Origin: Orientallactaga sibirica
Taxonomy: Eukaryota; Chordata; Mammalia; Rodentia; Dipodidae
Assembly: GCA_036365145.1 (NCBI GenBank)
Contig: JAEOAD010000030.1
Location: 10,788,501-10,852,500, forward strand
Direction: 5' to 3'
Length of the DNA stretch: 64,000 nt
Part shown: positions 1-11,020 of the stretch, piece after piece
How the letters are laid out: each line of letters begins with the position of its first letter
How positions within the stretch are numbered: the stretch's first letter is position 1
Program-made: the position numbers and the translations under genes
Notes under the pieces: model-generated
Database searches by the model: none
What the model was told of the DNA's origin: nothing
What the model saw: only the letters and a program-made list of their open reading frames with translations

Positions 1-1820
1 GAAGAGCCTTTGGAAGATGGACCGTGGTTTGCATGGAGACCTGAAGATGTTTTGATATACCAGGACTGTGCAAAAGGGCTACCATGGAGTGCAGTGTTGG
101 CATGGGATGAAAGTTTTCCTGGCGACTCTGCCCAGCTGGAGGGGCGGAATTGGAAAACCTGGAGACTGTTAGTCTCTGGTTATATTGAACTTGAACTGCA
201 GAAGTTTGATGATGGCTGATGGTGGTTGAGTTTGCATTGTTTTAGTCTCTCCTTGCTATGCCTTATACCAGTTAAAAATGTTTACTCTGTGCCTTTACAT
301 GTTGAAAGTATTTAACTTGTTTGATTTTACAGGACTCACTATCTTAAGTTGATCAAGACTGTGAGAACCTTTGAAATTGACTGAGTACAATTTACAATGT
401 GTGATAGTTATAAATCTATTGGGGCCAGGAGCTAAATATATTGGGGGCCAGGGGCGTGAATGTGGTAGTTTGAATATATGTCCCCAATATATTCAGTGTT
501 TTATTAGTTTATAGTTTGCATCTGCAATCACCTTGCTAGAGGCAAGGTCACTGGGGGCCTGGTCTTAAGGTGTGGTGATGGGTTTGAGATTCCATTGTAA
601 AGATATGCAAATGTGCCTAGCAGGAGTTCCTGAAGTGTGCTGTGTGACCTTTTGGCTGTAGTTTTTTTTGCTCTGTGTGCTGTGGTGGCTGGTTGGCTTT
701 TGCTCTCTGCTTGGCCCTGTGGAGAGCAGGCCGCTTCTCCTGCCATTATGGAACTTCCCTGATCTGTTACCTGCTTTTCAAGGCTATGATTTATTTTGTC
801 CCTGGATTAAGAATATGGCTGTGTCCTGCACACCTGGTATTAGTTTTGGAAATATGAAAATGCATAGAATGGTCATGAGTTGCACACGGTTCCAGGAGCC
901 GCTGCTGAGATGCGGCATGAAGCAGGGCATGAAGACCCTCAGGAATAGGCTGGAAGAGCCTTTTGGAAGAGGACTGTGGTTTGCATGGAGACCTGAAGAT
1001 GTTTTGGATATACCAGGACTGTGCAAAAGGACTACCATGGAGTGCAGTGTTGAACTGGGATGAAAGTTTTCCTGGCGACTCTGCCCAGCTGGAGGGGCGG
1101 AATTGGAAAACATGGAGACTGTTAGTCTCTGGTTATATTGAACTTGAACTGCAGAAGTTTGATGATGGCTGATGGTGATTGAGTTTGCATTGTTTTAGTC
1201 TCTCCTTGCTATTCCTTATACAGTTAAAATGTTTACTCTGTGCCTTTACATGTTGAAAGTATTTAACTTGTTTGATTTTACAGGACTCACTATCTTAAGT
1301 TGATCAAGACTGTGAGAACCTTTGAAATTGACTGAGTACAATTTACAATGTGTGATAGTTATAAATCTATTGGGGGCCAGGAGCTAAATATATTGGGGGC
1401 CAGGGGCGGAATGTGGTAGTTTGAATATATGTCCCCCAATATATTCAGTGTTTTACTTTATAGTTTGCATCTGCAATCACCTTGCTAGAGGCAAGGTCAC
1501 TGGGGGCTGGTCTTAAGGTGTGGTGATGGTTTGAGATTCCATTGTAAAGATATGCAAATGTGTCTAGCAGGAGTTCCTGAAGTGTGCTGTGTGACCTTTT
1601 GGCTGTAGTTTGTTTTGCTCTGTGTGCTGTGGTGGCTGGTTGGCTTTGCTCTCTCTGCTTGGCCCTGTGAGAGCAGGCCGCTTCTGTTGCCAATTATGGA
1701 ACTTCCCCTGGATCTGATTGAAGCTTCAAGGCAAAATGACTGATATCTTCAACCAAAACTTCCTCCATAACTGTGCCTGGTCTGAAGTTAATATCTCAGC
1801 AACCTGAAGCTTTTCACATA
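1..1820 (+). mobile_element. MaLR-type (ERVL-MaLR) retroelement in tandem: internal, LTR, internal, LTR
   Basis: Bases 1-766 repeat at 953-1716, offset about 952 bp, at high identity. LTRs starting TGTGGTAGTTTGAATATATG begin at 461 and 1412, each preceded by GGGGGCCAGGGGCG, typical of the MaLR internal-LTR border. The first LTR is cut at about 766 and joins internal sequence directly. MaLR internal regions are non-autonomous; the open frames here (10-219 and 963-1172) are duplicates of each other and not recognisable gag, pol or env. The left end is outside the window, so the number of units is unknown. Confidence 0.75.
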
Positions 1821-1930
1821 AACATGGAACTCTAAGCAGGCACCCTAATTTATAAATAGGAAGTAACACAGAGATTGAGCCAATATGCCTTTTTGGACAT
1901 AAGCAGGTATAAAAATAAATTTGATTTCTT

Positions 1931-2081
1931 GCCAGGCGTGGTGGTGCACACCTTTAATCCCAGCACTTGGGAGGCAGAGGTAGGAGGATTGCCATGAGTT
2001 CGAGGCCACCCTGAAACTACATAGTGAATTCCAGGTCATCCTGAGCTATAGTGAGACTCTACCTTGAAAAAAAAAAAAAAA
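1931..2081 (+). mobile_element. B1 SINE
   Basis: GCCAGGCGTGGTGGTGCACA to CTACCTTG plus A-tail, flanked by TTGATTTCTT on both sides. Confidence 0.9.
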
Positions 2082-2547
2082 TTGATTTCTTGAAGCCTGA
2101 TGCTTGAGTTTTTTCAAGCAAGCTATTATAGACTAGCACTATAAGAAATATGGTAAGAAGGCCTCTTATTTCAACTCACCCTCAGAAGCACCAGACATGG
2201 ACAGCTTAATGATAGGCTGTGTGTCTTACACAAAGGCTAGCTCACAGCAGGTCTTTTTTCCCCCTAATTACCCATGGTATTTTAAACTTGGAAATCTGAC
2301 CAAAAGAAAGCCACAAACCTTTCAACAGGAAAAGAGTTTTTTAGTACCAAAACTAAGTCTAATTTTGACTATTAGTACAATTTTTCTAATTGCAGAGGTA
2401 AAACTTAAAGGGAGGAGGCTTTTGATTAGATAAGTGTTCTAATAATTTTGCTTTAGGAACTGGGTGAAAAAAAATAAATTAAGGGGGAAATGATTTTTTT
2501 TCCTCATAAAAGGTGTCTTGGCTCAGGTTCTTACACATGTAACTTTT

Positions 2548-2797
2548 ATTATTTTTATTTATTTATTTTTTAAAATATATTTTTAAAAATTTTATTTATT
2601 TATTTGCAAGCAGAGAGAGAGAGATGAAAGAGAGGCAGACAGAGAGAATGGGCATGCCAGGGCCTCTAGCCACTGCAAATGAACTCCAGATGCATGTGCC
2701 CCTTGTGCATCTGGCTTACATGGGTCCTGGAGAATCAAACAGGGATCCTGTGGCTTCCCAGGCAAACACCTTAACTGCTAAACCATTTCTCCAACCC
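2548..2797 (-). mobile_element. tRNA-derived SINE
   Basis: Antisense copy ending CTAAACCATTTCTCCAACCC. Perfect 15-bp duplication ACACATGTAACTTTT at 2533-2547 and 2798-2812. Confidence 0.9.
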
Positions 2798-2951
2798 ACA
2801 CATGTAACTTTTGAAGGCATACCACAAAACCATATTCTCAGCAGACATCAGAACACAAACTTTCATCTCCAGCAGAAGCAGGCTCCAGTAACCATGGAGT
2901 AGAACTCTGAACTCTGAAAATCACGTACAGTAAGTGCCACATGGTTCATAC

Positions 2952-3053
2952 CTCAGGTCTGTTTTGAGAAAAGATGCCAATGAACTGTTCTGGAGAGGCC
3001 TGGAAGCCTTTGTGAATCAGCGCAGAACCTATGCACTCTGACCTTTCTGCAAC
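2952..3053 (-). CDS. ACSL1: ACSL1 coding exon 5 (residues 126-159)
   Basis: Acceptor CTTGTTTCAG, donor GTATGA. The 102 nt read VAERSECIGSALIHKGF, then QASPEQFIGIFSQNRPE, exactly 34 codons as in human ACSL1. Arg in VAERSEC replaces the Leu I recall in human and mouse. This is early AMP-binding-domain sequence; the next residues of the family (W-V-I-I-E-Q) belong to an exon not found between base 1 and 2951. The GTATGA donor is weaker than the other three. Confidence 0.95.
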
Positions 3054-3344
3054 CTGAAACAAGTGGCAAAGAGAACATCAGAGAAGAGCTCTGGATCTCA
3101 TCACAAAGAATGAAGTTTACCACATTACAGTTGCACAGAGAAGGGGGTGATGCCTTTATTTTAACATTCTGTAAAATGTGTGTGATGGACCTGGTCTTAG
3201 GGTTCCTTCTGTGAAGCAAATGAAGCTCAGCACCTGCAGGTGACAGCATGTCATGGCTTCTTATGCATTTCCTTTTCTATTTGAGTTCTATGAAATGACA
3301 CAGGTAATCAAGAGAGACCTCGGAAGGGACATGGCTTGTTGCTA

Positions 3345-3530
3345 TTTGTTTGCAGTGCTATATATGTAAGTTAAGGCCTCGCTCATGTTAGGAAAGCACT
3401 CTACCATTCAGCCAAACCCCTAACCTTTGAATTTTAGAGACAACATCTCACAATGCAGTCCATGCTAAACTCACATTCACAATCCCACTGCCTCAGCTGC
3501 TCAGATTACCAATGTGTGCCACAAACCTAG
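3345..3530 (-). mobile_element. Old ID/B1 composite SINE
   Basis: Antisense ID-like head (CACTCTACCATTCAGCCAAA) followed by a diverged antisense B1 (CTCAGCTGCTCAGATTACCA). Both are much decayed. Confidence 0.45.
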
Positions 3531-4369
3531 CTAGAATACTTTTTACTTGTAAAGGAAGCAATATGATCATATCTGTCATTTGGTAGAAATACAGAAATAA
3601 CAATTTTTTAAATCAAAATTTTAAGAAAAAAGAGTAAGGTTTTATTATTGAATTCCATAATCTTACTTTTATTTACTCTTAGTAAAAAATGAAAAGTTAA
3701 AAAGAGTTTTAAAGATCCTTATGGACTAAGATATACATTGCAAAATTATATAAAGTTGAAAAACAAGAGGGATAAAGAACAACAGCCATATTAAGTAGAT
3801 GACAGTAATCATGATAGACAGCTAGGTAAATATTATAATTATGAGAAACACACCAAATTTAGGTGAGCATTATTAACAATGATAATGTAAGTAAATATAA
3901 AAATGCATATTATAATAACTAAGTAAAAACAGACTCATGATGTATGGTATTATAAACCCAACAACAATTCTCTCCCCACTCCTGCCACAAATTAATTTTA
4001 AAAGTTTTAAACTCTAAAATTTGGAGTTATTTGTTCTCAACTAGTGAATTCTCAAGAGTATTTTTAAGGTACAACCATGCCAGTAGGAAATATAACCACA
4101 CCTTTCCAGGAATCCTTTTGGTTCTGGCATATGGTGCCATCCCAGCCATGCTTATAGAAATCAATGACACTGGCCAGGTGACAGTAAGGAGATATGAATA
4201 GGCTTAGTACCATCTATTCTGGACAAGTTCACAGTGTGGGTGGCACATATGAGTCAGGAACCTGCCTGTGCATTGTCTGCAAAGCTAATAAATCTGATAC
4301 CAGATGCAGACATCTGTGTTTCTATAAAGATGCTGTAACCACTCTTCAGAACAACCTGAAAGGGTTTTT

Positions 4370-4525
4370 TGTTTTTGTTTTTGTTTTTCGAGGTAGGGTC
4401 TCAATCTGGCCCAGGCTGACCTGGAATTAACTATGTAGTCTCAGGGTGGCCTCGAACTCATGGCGATCCTCCTACCTCTGCCTCCCGAGTGCTGGAATTA
4501 AAGGCGTGCGCCACCACGCCCAGCT
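4370..4525 (-). mobile_element. B1 SINE, TTAACTATG subfamily
   Basis: TTTTTCGAGGTAGGGTCTCA to GCGCCACCACGCCCAGCT. Flanks AACCTGAAAGGG and CTCTGAAAGGGG suggest a CTGAAAGGG duplication. Confidence 0.9.
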
Positions 4526-4869
4526 CTGAAAGGGGTTTTTAACCTCCAAAAGGTCAGACTCATTGGACAAGTAAAAAAAAAAATAATTTTAAGATTCAAT
4601 TGTATAAATCCCAAGCTGGTTTCAGTTAAATTCATTTTTGCTTCTTCACCAAGTCTCCAAGTGAAATGTGTAAATCAAAGAAAAAACACCTGCAAAAACC
4701 CCAAGGATTATGTCTACCTTGAAAATTCCCACCTGTAGCAGATGCCTTTCTTTTCCTGATCAGAAGTAATCCAGGAGGCACCAGAGGGTTGGGCCACCAA
4801 ATAATGAAGCACATACGAATATTTTTATATTACTTGTGAAAAGAATAGACCTTGGAAGCAACTGTCTGT

Positions 4870-5020
4870 CTGTTTGGGGATAGGGTCGTCTCACTCTGTA
4901 GCACATGCTAACCTCAAACTATCTATGTAGTCCAGCCTGGCCTTGAACTTTTGGCCAACCTCCTGCCTCAACCTTTGGTGAGCTGAGATTATAGGTGTGA
5001 GGTACGGATGCTCAGTAAAT
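4870..5020 (-). mobile_element. Old B1 SINE
   Basis: GATAGGGTCGTCTCACTCTG, then CCAGCCTGGCCTTGAACTTT and GAGATTATAGGTGTGAGGTA; a diverged antisense copy. Confidence 0.6.
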
Positions 5021-6044
5021 ACAACTTTTTGGATGAGAAACTGCTCTGGGGTTTGGTAAGTCCAAACAAAACAAGGAAACCTCACTGGTAGTGTGAGTTC
5101 CTGGCTTCTTCTACAGGCAAGGGGTGATGTGCTGTTTCCCCTTTACCCCCTGGAGTGAGAGACAACACACAAGCAGAATATTTGACATTCTTGTTGCCCT
5201 TAAGGAGGAGAGGGGGAAAATCACTTGCTTCAGTCCAAGAACCTGTGCTCCTGGCTCCGAATGTCAAGTCCTTCCACATTCACATTCTAAATTAAACCAG
5301 CTACTAAAAAACACCTTCCACACAAAACATAGAGGAGGAAGTCAATTTGTATTCATGAATGCCACAGGACTGCCTGGCCTCAGAGTGGGAGCAGTGGAGC
5401 TCAGAGACAGAAGGACATTTCCTGGACAGCTGTGTGGGGAAACAAAAGGCAGCCAAGTTGATGCTTCCAGCTGCTCCTGCCTGTTCCCAGGCTGCACTGG
5501 AAAAGCAGTGACAGCTAGAATCTGTGCAATCGTAATGAAAATGAAAATAAAAAGTGACATCTTCCTGTTTGTTGGCCTGCTACTCACAAATTGTTATTTA
5601 AACAAACACAGGTACAGCCACTGACCAATGGGGACCAGAGTGACAAGACTGAAAATGCCCAGATCCCAGCTTCTTTTGTGTTTACATAGCAAGACAGGTG
5701 TCCTCTGAACATCTGTGCAATTCCCAATGGCCACTCAGGAGTTCAATGTCACAGCTCTGAAGATCAATAAATAGATGTTTTAGAAGAGACCACATAGCCA
5801 ACCTTGACCTCACTTCTGGTCCTGCTTCTGCTGCCCACCAGCTGTGAGCATGGATAAGTTCTACCTCTTTCTCGGGCAGATTTTTCTCATCTATGCAATC
5901 AAGGTGACATTCCTTATTAGAGTTTCTAAGTTTCCTAGCACCCATTAAGCAGAGAGGAGTAATCCTATTCTATTAGTGGGGGCCACAGAGGAACCACTTG
6001 TTTCAGGCTGTTTCTAGAATTTTATCCTCCATATTATTACTACA

Positions 6045-6390
6045 TAGGGCTGGTGAGATGGTTCAGCAATTAAAAAGTGCCTGCTGCACAAACTTGATGA
6101 CAAGAGTCTGGATCCCTAGCACCCACATAAGGTTGGATGCAGTGGTACACATGTCTGTAATCCTAATGCTTCTATGGCAAAGGGCCTCAGAGTTAAGGGC
6201 ATCCTAAGGCAATGGGACACAAAGTCAGGAGAATCCAGAAGCTCATGGGCCAGCTAGTCTGGCACTGACACTGGCAAACAAGAGAGACTCTATCTCAAAC
6301 AAGATGGAAGGTGAGGACTACACCCAGAGGTTGTCCTTTGCCTTCTGTACACATGCATTAGCAAACATGCACTCATACATATACACTTAT
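6045..6390 (+). mobile_element. ID/B1 composite (B4-like) SINE
   Basis: GGGCTGGTGAGATGGTTCAG head joined to a B1-like part (GTCTGTAATCCTAATGCTTC) and a tail of Alu-like GAGACTCTATCTCAAACAAG. Confidence 0.6.
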
Positions 6391-6621
6391 ATATAGAGAG
6401 AAAAAACTTACATGGCACACTATATCCATATTGGTTTTTAAATAAAGTGCTTTAAATGACCAGTTAAATTATTGAACTAGATTTCCCCAAATCTTTGTGT
6501 CATGGCTGTTCTGTGTTTTTCCCAAAGCACTGAGTAAATGCAGCACACAAGTTTGAGAAACTTCCCAGCTCTCCTATTCACTCTGTAGTGTGCACGAGCA
6601 GTCTACAGAGCCAGTGTTTGG

Positions 6622-6945
6622 GTTTGAGTCTGAACTATTCCCCATAGCCTCATGTGTTTGAATATTTGGTTCCAGCTTTGGTGCCATTTGGGGAGGTTGC
6701 AGAACTTTTTGGACCTGAGGCCTCACTGGCAAATACAGAGTCATAAATAAGGGCAGGCCCTAAGGGTTATAAGCCAACCTTGCTTCTGGTCTGGTTCTCT
6801 ACTTCCAGATCCACAACATGAACCATGCCACACTGCAAGCTCTCACAGCTGGGCCCTGCCTTCCCCACCATGGTGGACTGTATCCCCTTACCTGTGAGCC
6901 ATAATAACCCTTCCCTCAAGTTCCTTGTGTTAGGTATTTACTTAC
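6622..6945 (+). mobile_element. Old LTR-like element
   Basis: GGGTTTGAGTCTGAACTATT, CCCCATAGCCTCATGTGTTT and TTCCCTCAAGTTCCTTGTGT follow the order of the MaLR LTR consensus. Termini unclear. Confidence 0.4.
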
Positions 6946-6978
6946 AGGGATGAGGAAGAAGAGAGCCAGGAAACTCAC

Positions 6979-7043
6979 CTGCTTGTAGGAAATCCATTCA
7001 TAGGGCTGGTCTGGTTTCCGAGAACCTAAACAAGGGCCATTAT
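6979..7043 (-). CDS. ACSL1: ACSL1 coding exon 4 (residues 104-125)
   Basis: Acceptor CTCCTTTTTAG, donor GTGAGTT. The 65 nt complete the split Asn codon and read NGPCLGSRKPDQPYEWISYK plus a final Gln. The Y-E-W-I/L-S-Y-K motif starts the AMP-binding domain in long-chain acyl-CoA synthetases. Phase 1 in and phase 0 out fit the neighbouring exons. A tRNA-derived SINE (7070-7307) is inserted only 26 bp upstream of the acceptor, just beyond the pyrimidine tract. Confidence 0.95.
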
Positions 7044-7069
7044 CTAAAAAGGAGAAAGAGAACAATGAT

Positions 7070-7307
7070 GGGGCTGGAGAGATGGTTTAGTGGTTAAAGG
7101 TATTTGCTTACAAAGCCTAGCAGCCTGGGTTGGATTACCTAGTAGCCTCATAAAAGCCAGATGCACAGAGTGGCACATGCAACTGGAGTTTGTTTGCACT
7201 GGCAAGAGGCCCTGGTATGCCCATTCTATCCCTCATCCCTTTCTCACTCTCTGAAATAAACAGACAAAAATTTTTTTAAATTAAAAAAAATTAAAAAACA
7301 GAAAATA
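7070..7307 (+). mobile_element. tRNA-derived SINE beside ACSL1 exon 4
   Basis: GGGGCTGGAGAGATGGTTTA head, flanked by AGAACAATGAT at 7059-7069 and 7308-7318. Insertion point is 26 bp upstream of the exon 4 acceptor. Confidence 0.9.
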
Positions 7308-7480
7308 AGAACAATGATAAAGCAAATGATTATCTTAACTTATATCAATATTCCTATATTTTGATCTGTTCCTCTCCTATAAAATATTAAGAAGACTCTA
7401 CTTTAATCTTCAAATTAGAAATGATGAATTGATGATTTCATATATGAAATGTTTTCTGAGTTTTATTCAGATTTTTCTTT

Positions 7481-7691
7481 TTTAAAAAATATTTTTTATT
7501 TATTTGACAGAGAGAAAGAGGGAGAGGGAGAGAGAGAGAATGGGTGCGTCAGGGCCTCCAGCCACTGCAAATGAACTCCAGATGCATGTGCTCCCATGTG
7601 CATCTGGCTAACGTGGGTACTGGGGAATCGAACCTGGGTCCTTTGGCTTTGCAGGCAAACACCTTAACCACTAAGCCATTCCTCCAGACCC
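7481..7691 (-). mobile_element. tRNA-derived SINE
   Basis: Ends CTAAGCCATTCCTCCAGACC; 13-bp duplication CAGATTTTTCTTT at 7468-7480 and 7692-7704. Confidence 0.9.
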
Positions 7692-7712
7692 CAGATTTTT
7701 CTTTATTTAACT

Positions 7713-7868
7713 TTTTTTGTTTGTGTTTTGTTTTTTGAGGTCATTGCTCTAGCCCAGGCTGACTGGAACATACTCTGTAGTCTCAGGCTAGCTTCAAACT
7801 CACAGTGATCCTCCTATCTTGGCCTCCTGAGTGCTGGGATTAAAGGCATGGGCCACCATGCCTGGCTA
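7713..7868 (-). mobile_element. B1 SINE
   Basis: TTTTGAGGTCATTGCTCTAG to GGGCCACCATGCCTGGC, antisense. Near-identical TTTATTTAAC flanks at about 7701 and 7886. Confidence 0.85.
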
Positions 7869-7897
7869 TTTTAAAAGCTGTTCTTTTTATTTAACTT

Positions 7898-8057
7898 TTT
7901 TTTTTTTTTTTTGGTTTTGCAAGGTAGGGTCTCACTCTGGTCCAGGCTAACCTGGAATTAACTATGTAGACTCAGGGTGGCCTCGAACTCTCGGCGATCC
8001 TCCTACCTCTGCCTCCCGAGTGCTGGGATTAAAGGCGTGCGCCACCACGCCCAGCTA
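7898..8057 (-). mobile_element. B1 SINE, TTAACTATG subfamily
   Basis: Long T-tract, then GGAATTAACTATGTAG and GTGCGCCACCACGCCCAGCT. Close to the copies at 53.6 and 54.5 kb. Confidence 0.9.
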
Positions 8058-8059
8058 AC

Positions 8060-8140
8060 TTTCTTTGTTTTTGAGAGAGAAGAAGAGAGAGAGAGAGACA
8101 GGGAGAGAATGGGTGTGCCAGGTACTCCAGAGAGTGAGAG
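8060..8140 (-). mobile_element. tRNA-derived SINE, 3' fragment
   Basis: TTTGAGAGAGAAGAAGAGAG to AATGGGTGTGCCAGG is the tail of the antisense SINE; the tRNA-like head is missing. Confidence 0.6.
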
Positions 8141-8369
8141 AGACCTCAATCATCAGCAAAGTGACCATAGTGACTGCTCCAGAAACAAATGTATGATTCA
8201 AGTTTGTCTAGTGATACTCGACCCTGGGAGTTTTACTGAATTGTGGAGTTCTCTTAGGTGCCTTAGCTTTGTAGGATGAAATATTCAAACCAACAAGGCC
8301 TGCCGTGTTGAATGAGCCAGGCAGAAATGAAGCCAGTGCAGAGGAAAACAGCCAAAAAGACCTGAGTTA

Positions 8370-8520
8370 TGATGACATCCTTTATGTCCCTGGATCCAAC
8401 TGTGCCTGAAGCTAGTATATAACCCATGGACTTTTCAATTATGTGAACCAATAAATGCCCCTTTTGCTTAAGTTAATTTGAGTTGGGTTTCTATTACTTG
8501 AAATTGAGTTCTGATTAATA
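8370..8520 (+). mobile_element. Probable old LTR 3' end
   Basis: AACCAATAAATGCCCCTTTT followed by TTGAGTTGGGTTTCTATTAC and a TGATTAATA terminus looks like the 3' end of an ancient mammalian LTR. Family not identified. Confidence 0.3.
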
Positions 8521-9586
8521 ACAGTATCTACTAACAATGAAACTTGACATGTAGAGGTATTTATTAAGCTAAAGGCATGGCCACACTGAAATTATTTTCT
8601 AAAAGACAAGATGAACTGAAAATATTTATGAATACTACAAAAGCATAAAAATTTCATGGTAGAAAATTCAGTAAAAGATTTGGTCAAACACTCCACAATG
8701 TAGCCATAAAATAAAATTACATAGCTGTTAATATGAATAAGGTACATTCTTTGCAAATGGACATGGGAAATGGCCATGGTATATTAAAATGAAAACAAGC
8801 TATTGATAGAAATGTATAATATGACTCATTTAAAAGTATGTGTGTGCTTATATTTGTAAATGCATAGAAAAGTCTTACTGGTTTTCTTTGAACAGTGTAG
8901 ATGACATGACTCAACTTTATACATTCTGTATTAAATATTTTACACTACATTACTTTCAAGCTTTATTTAAAAATAAAAAAAAATTTAAAGTAAAAAAAAA
9001 AAAAAGCTGGGTTGGCTCCTCCTGTCATTCAAACTTCTAACATCTACCTAAATGCTACGGTTTGCTCTTCTGTAAATATTTTAATCTTGGATCTTAAGGA
9101 AAATTAGTCTAGAACATTTCTTGGGGGAAAAATAGTGACTTGCAAAGCAACTCACTTTAATCAGTCTGGATTAGTCTCCTTCCTGTGTGGTTTATAGAAG
9201 AACATTTATTTTCCAATTACAACAAGTTACACTAAGAAAAAAAAATGTAATTTGTCAGCAATACTGTATATGCCAGCAGACTCCTAGAAACCCCCCACCC
9301 TCATGGCTAATGATATACACTCACACAGTTTCATGGCTTCATGTTCAGCTGCCTCACCTTATGGCTATTTATAATCACAGACAGATCCTGATCCCAATGC
9401 TAACTTTCAAAAAGTTCGTATAACAAACAATATACAAGAACTTTGCTTTCCTTTTATGGTGGGGTCTAATAGGCCTGCTATATAAGAATACTGGTCTGAT
9501 CCACTATAAGTAAAAAAATAGCTGACAGTTCTTGAGTACATACTGCCTACCTTGTGGAGGATACAGAAATCAATACCTCAGTTCTT

Positions 9587-9638
9587 CTTTTAAAAATATT
9601 TCATTTTTAATTTTAATTTATTTGAGAGACAGAGGAAG

Positions 9639-9703
<65 letters not shown>

Positions 9704-9838
9704 ATGGGTGTCGAAGGGCCTCTAGCCACTGCAGACGAATTCCATGTGCATCTGGCTTAGGGGGTACTGGGGGATTGAACCTGGGTCCTTAAGCTTTGCA
9801 GGCAAGCATCTTAACTGCTAAGCCATCTCTCTAGTCTG
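9587..9838 (-). mobile_element. tRNA-derived SINE with expanded TA/GA tail
   Basis: Flanked by ATACCTCAGTTCTT at 9573-9586 and 9839-9852. The tail contains an alternating AT run (about 9643-9679) followed by an AG run (9680-9702). Confidence 0.9.
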
Positions 9839-10354
9839 ATACCTCAGTTCTTGACTGTAAAAATATGATCTAGCTACCAGAGGCCAAAGTAAAAGCTCAC
9901 CAGCAAAAACCTTTACATGCAAAGAATGGATCGCAAGAACTGCTTCTGTAGAGAAATCTGGGCAAAGCAAAAATAATATGACTATATGATAAATGGGGGT
10001 GGGGTGTCTTCCTTCATAGACAACACCTCAGTTGTGTACTGTATGCAAGGCCCTGTGTCAGGGTCATGGAAACTGAATGCAGCACAGCCTGTTCTCAAGA
10101 AATACAGGCTGGTGGGCAGAAGGCAGGTAAATACCAGGTAAAGAGAGCTCTGTACGGACAGGTTATTACAGAAGTAGGTTTGAGATGATGAGAGACAAAG
10201 GGGAGGCATACCCCACTTGAAAATGACAGACCAGGAATATGTGCACATATGTATGTGTGTATGTGTATGTATGTATGTGAGTGCATGTGTGTATGTTGTA
10301 GAGGTCAGGGGATAACTTCAGTACCATTTCTCTCAAGTACTTTTCACCTTTTTG

Positions 10355-10780
10355 TGAGACAGGGTCTCTTTCTGGCCTGTAGCTCAAGTAAGCTAGATTG
10401 GCTGATCAGCTAGCCCTAGGGATCTGTTTCTGCCTCCTTAGTGCTGGGATTACAAGTGCCTGTCTTTTTTTTTTTTTAATTTATTTTTGGAGAGAGACAG
10501 AGACAGACAGACAGAGAGGGAGAGGGACACAGCAGTCTCTCAGCAGCTGTGAACGAAATCCAATGTGTGCGCCCCCTTGTGGTCAAGTGCGGCATTGTGC
10601 CCTTGCGTCACTTTGCATCTGGCTATACGTGGGACCTGGAGATTGGAACCCAGTCCTTAGGCTTAGCAGGCAGGCGCCTTAACCACTAAGCCATCTCTCC
10701 AGCCCACCTGTCTTTTTTTACATGGATTCTGGGAACTGAACCAAAACCCTCATGCTTGCAAAGTAAGCACTTAAAAGCCT
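10355..10780 (-). mobile_element. B4-type SINE split by a tRNA-derived SINE
   Basis: GAGACAGGGTCTCTTTCTGG to GATTACAAGTGCCTGTC, resuming as CCTGTCTTTTTTTACATGG and CCCTCATGCTTGCAAAGTAA. The interruption is 10472-10706. Confidence 0.7.
10472..10706 (-). mobile_element. tRNA-derived SINE, long subfamily
   Basis: Carries the extra block GGTCAAGTGCGGCATTGTGC. Duplication CCTGTCTTTTTTT at 10459-10471 and 10707-10719. Confidence 0.85.
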
Positions 10781-10787
10781 GAGTTTT

Positions 10788-11020
10788 TTGTTTTTTTTTA
10801 ATATTTATTATTAATTAATTAATTTATTTGAGAGAAAGAGGCAGAGAGAGAGAGAAAGAGAGAGAGAATATGGGTGTGCCAGGGCCTCCAGCCACTGCAA
10901 ACAAACTCCAGACTCATACGCCCCCTTGTGCATCTGGCTTACGTGGGTCCTGGAGAATCGAACTGGGATCCTTTGGCTTTGCAGGCAAACACCTTAACCA
11001 CTAAGTCATCTCTCCAGCCC
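10788..11020 (-). mobile_element. tRNA-derived SINE
   Basis: Tail of ATTAATTAATTTATTTGAGA to head CTAAGTCATCTCTCCAGCCC; flanks AAGCCTGAGTTTT and AAAGACTGAGTTTT are near-identical. Confidence 0.9.

Larger units (their letters stand above)
1..2951 (-). other. ACSL1 intron 5 (partial)
   Basis: This is the 5' part of the intron downstream of exon 5. It holds a tandem MaLR retroelement (1-1820), a B1 (1931-2081) and a tRNA-derived SINE (2548-2797). No further ACSL1 exon was found. Bases 2092-2530 are unassigned AT-rich sequence. Confidence 0.8.
3054..6978 (-). other. ACSL1 intron 4
   Basis: Holds an old ID/B1 composite (3345-3530), a young B1 (4370-4525), an old B1 (4870-5020), an ID/B1 composite (6045-6390) and an LTR-like stretch (6622-6945). 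Bases 3540-4190 are AT-rich with no assignable feature. Open frames at 5124-5624 have no recognisable protein character. Confidence 0.8.

Noticed and set aside
10..1172. Paired 69-codon open frames (10-219 and 963-1172)
   Set aside because: Both lie in the duplicated MaLR internal sequence, which is non-coding in this class, and they resemble no retroviral protein.
5124..5624. 166-codon plus-strand open frame in intron 4
   Set aside because: No recognisable domain, no splice or promoter context, and a matching antisense open frame; consistent with chance.
7070..7140. tRNA gene suggested by the GCTGGAGAGATGGTTTAGTGG-type head
   Set aside because: Box A/B-like sequence is part of a SINE with A-tail and target duplication, repeated throughout the window.
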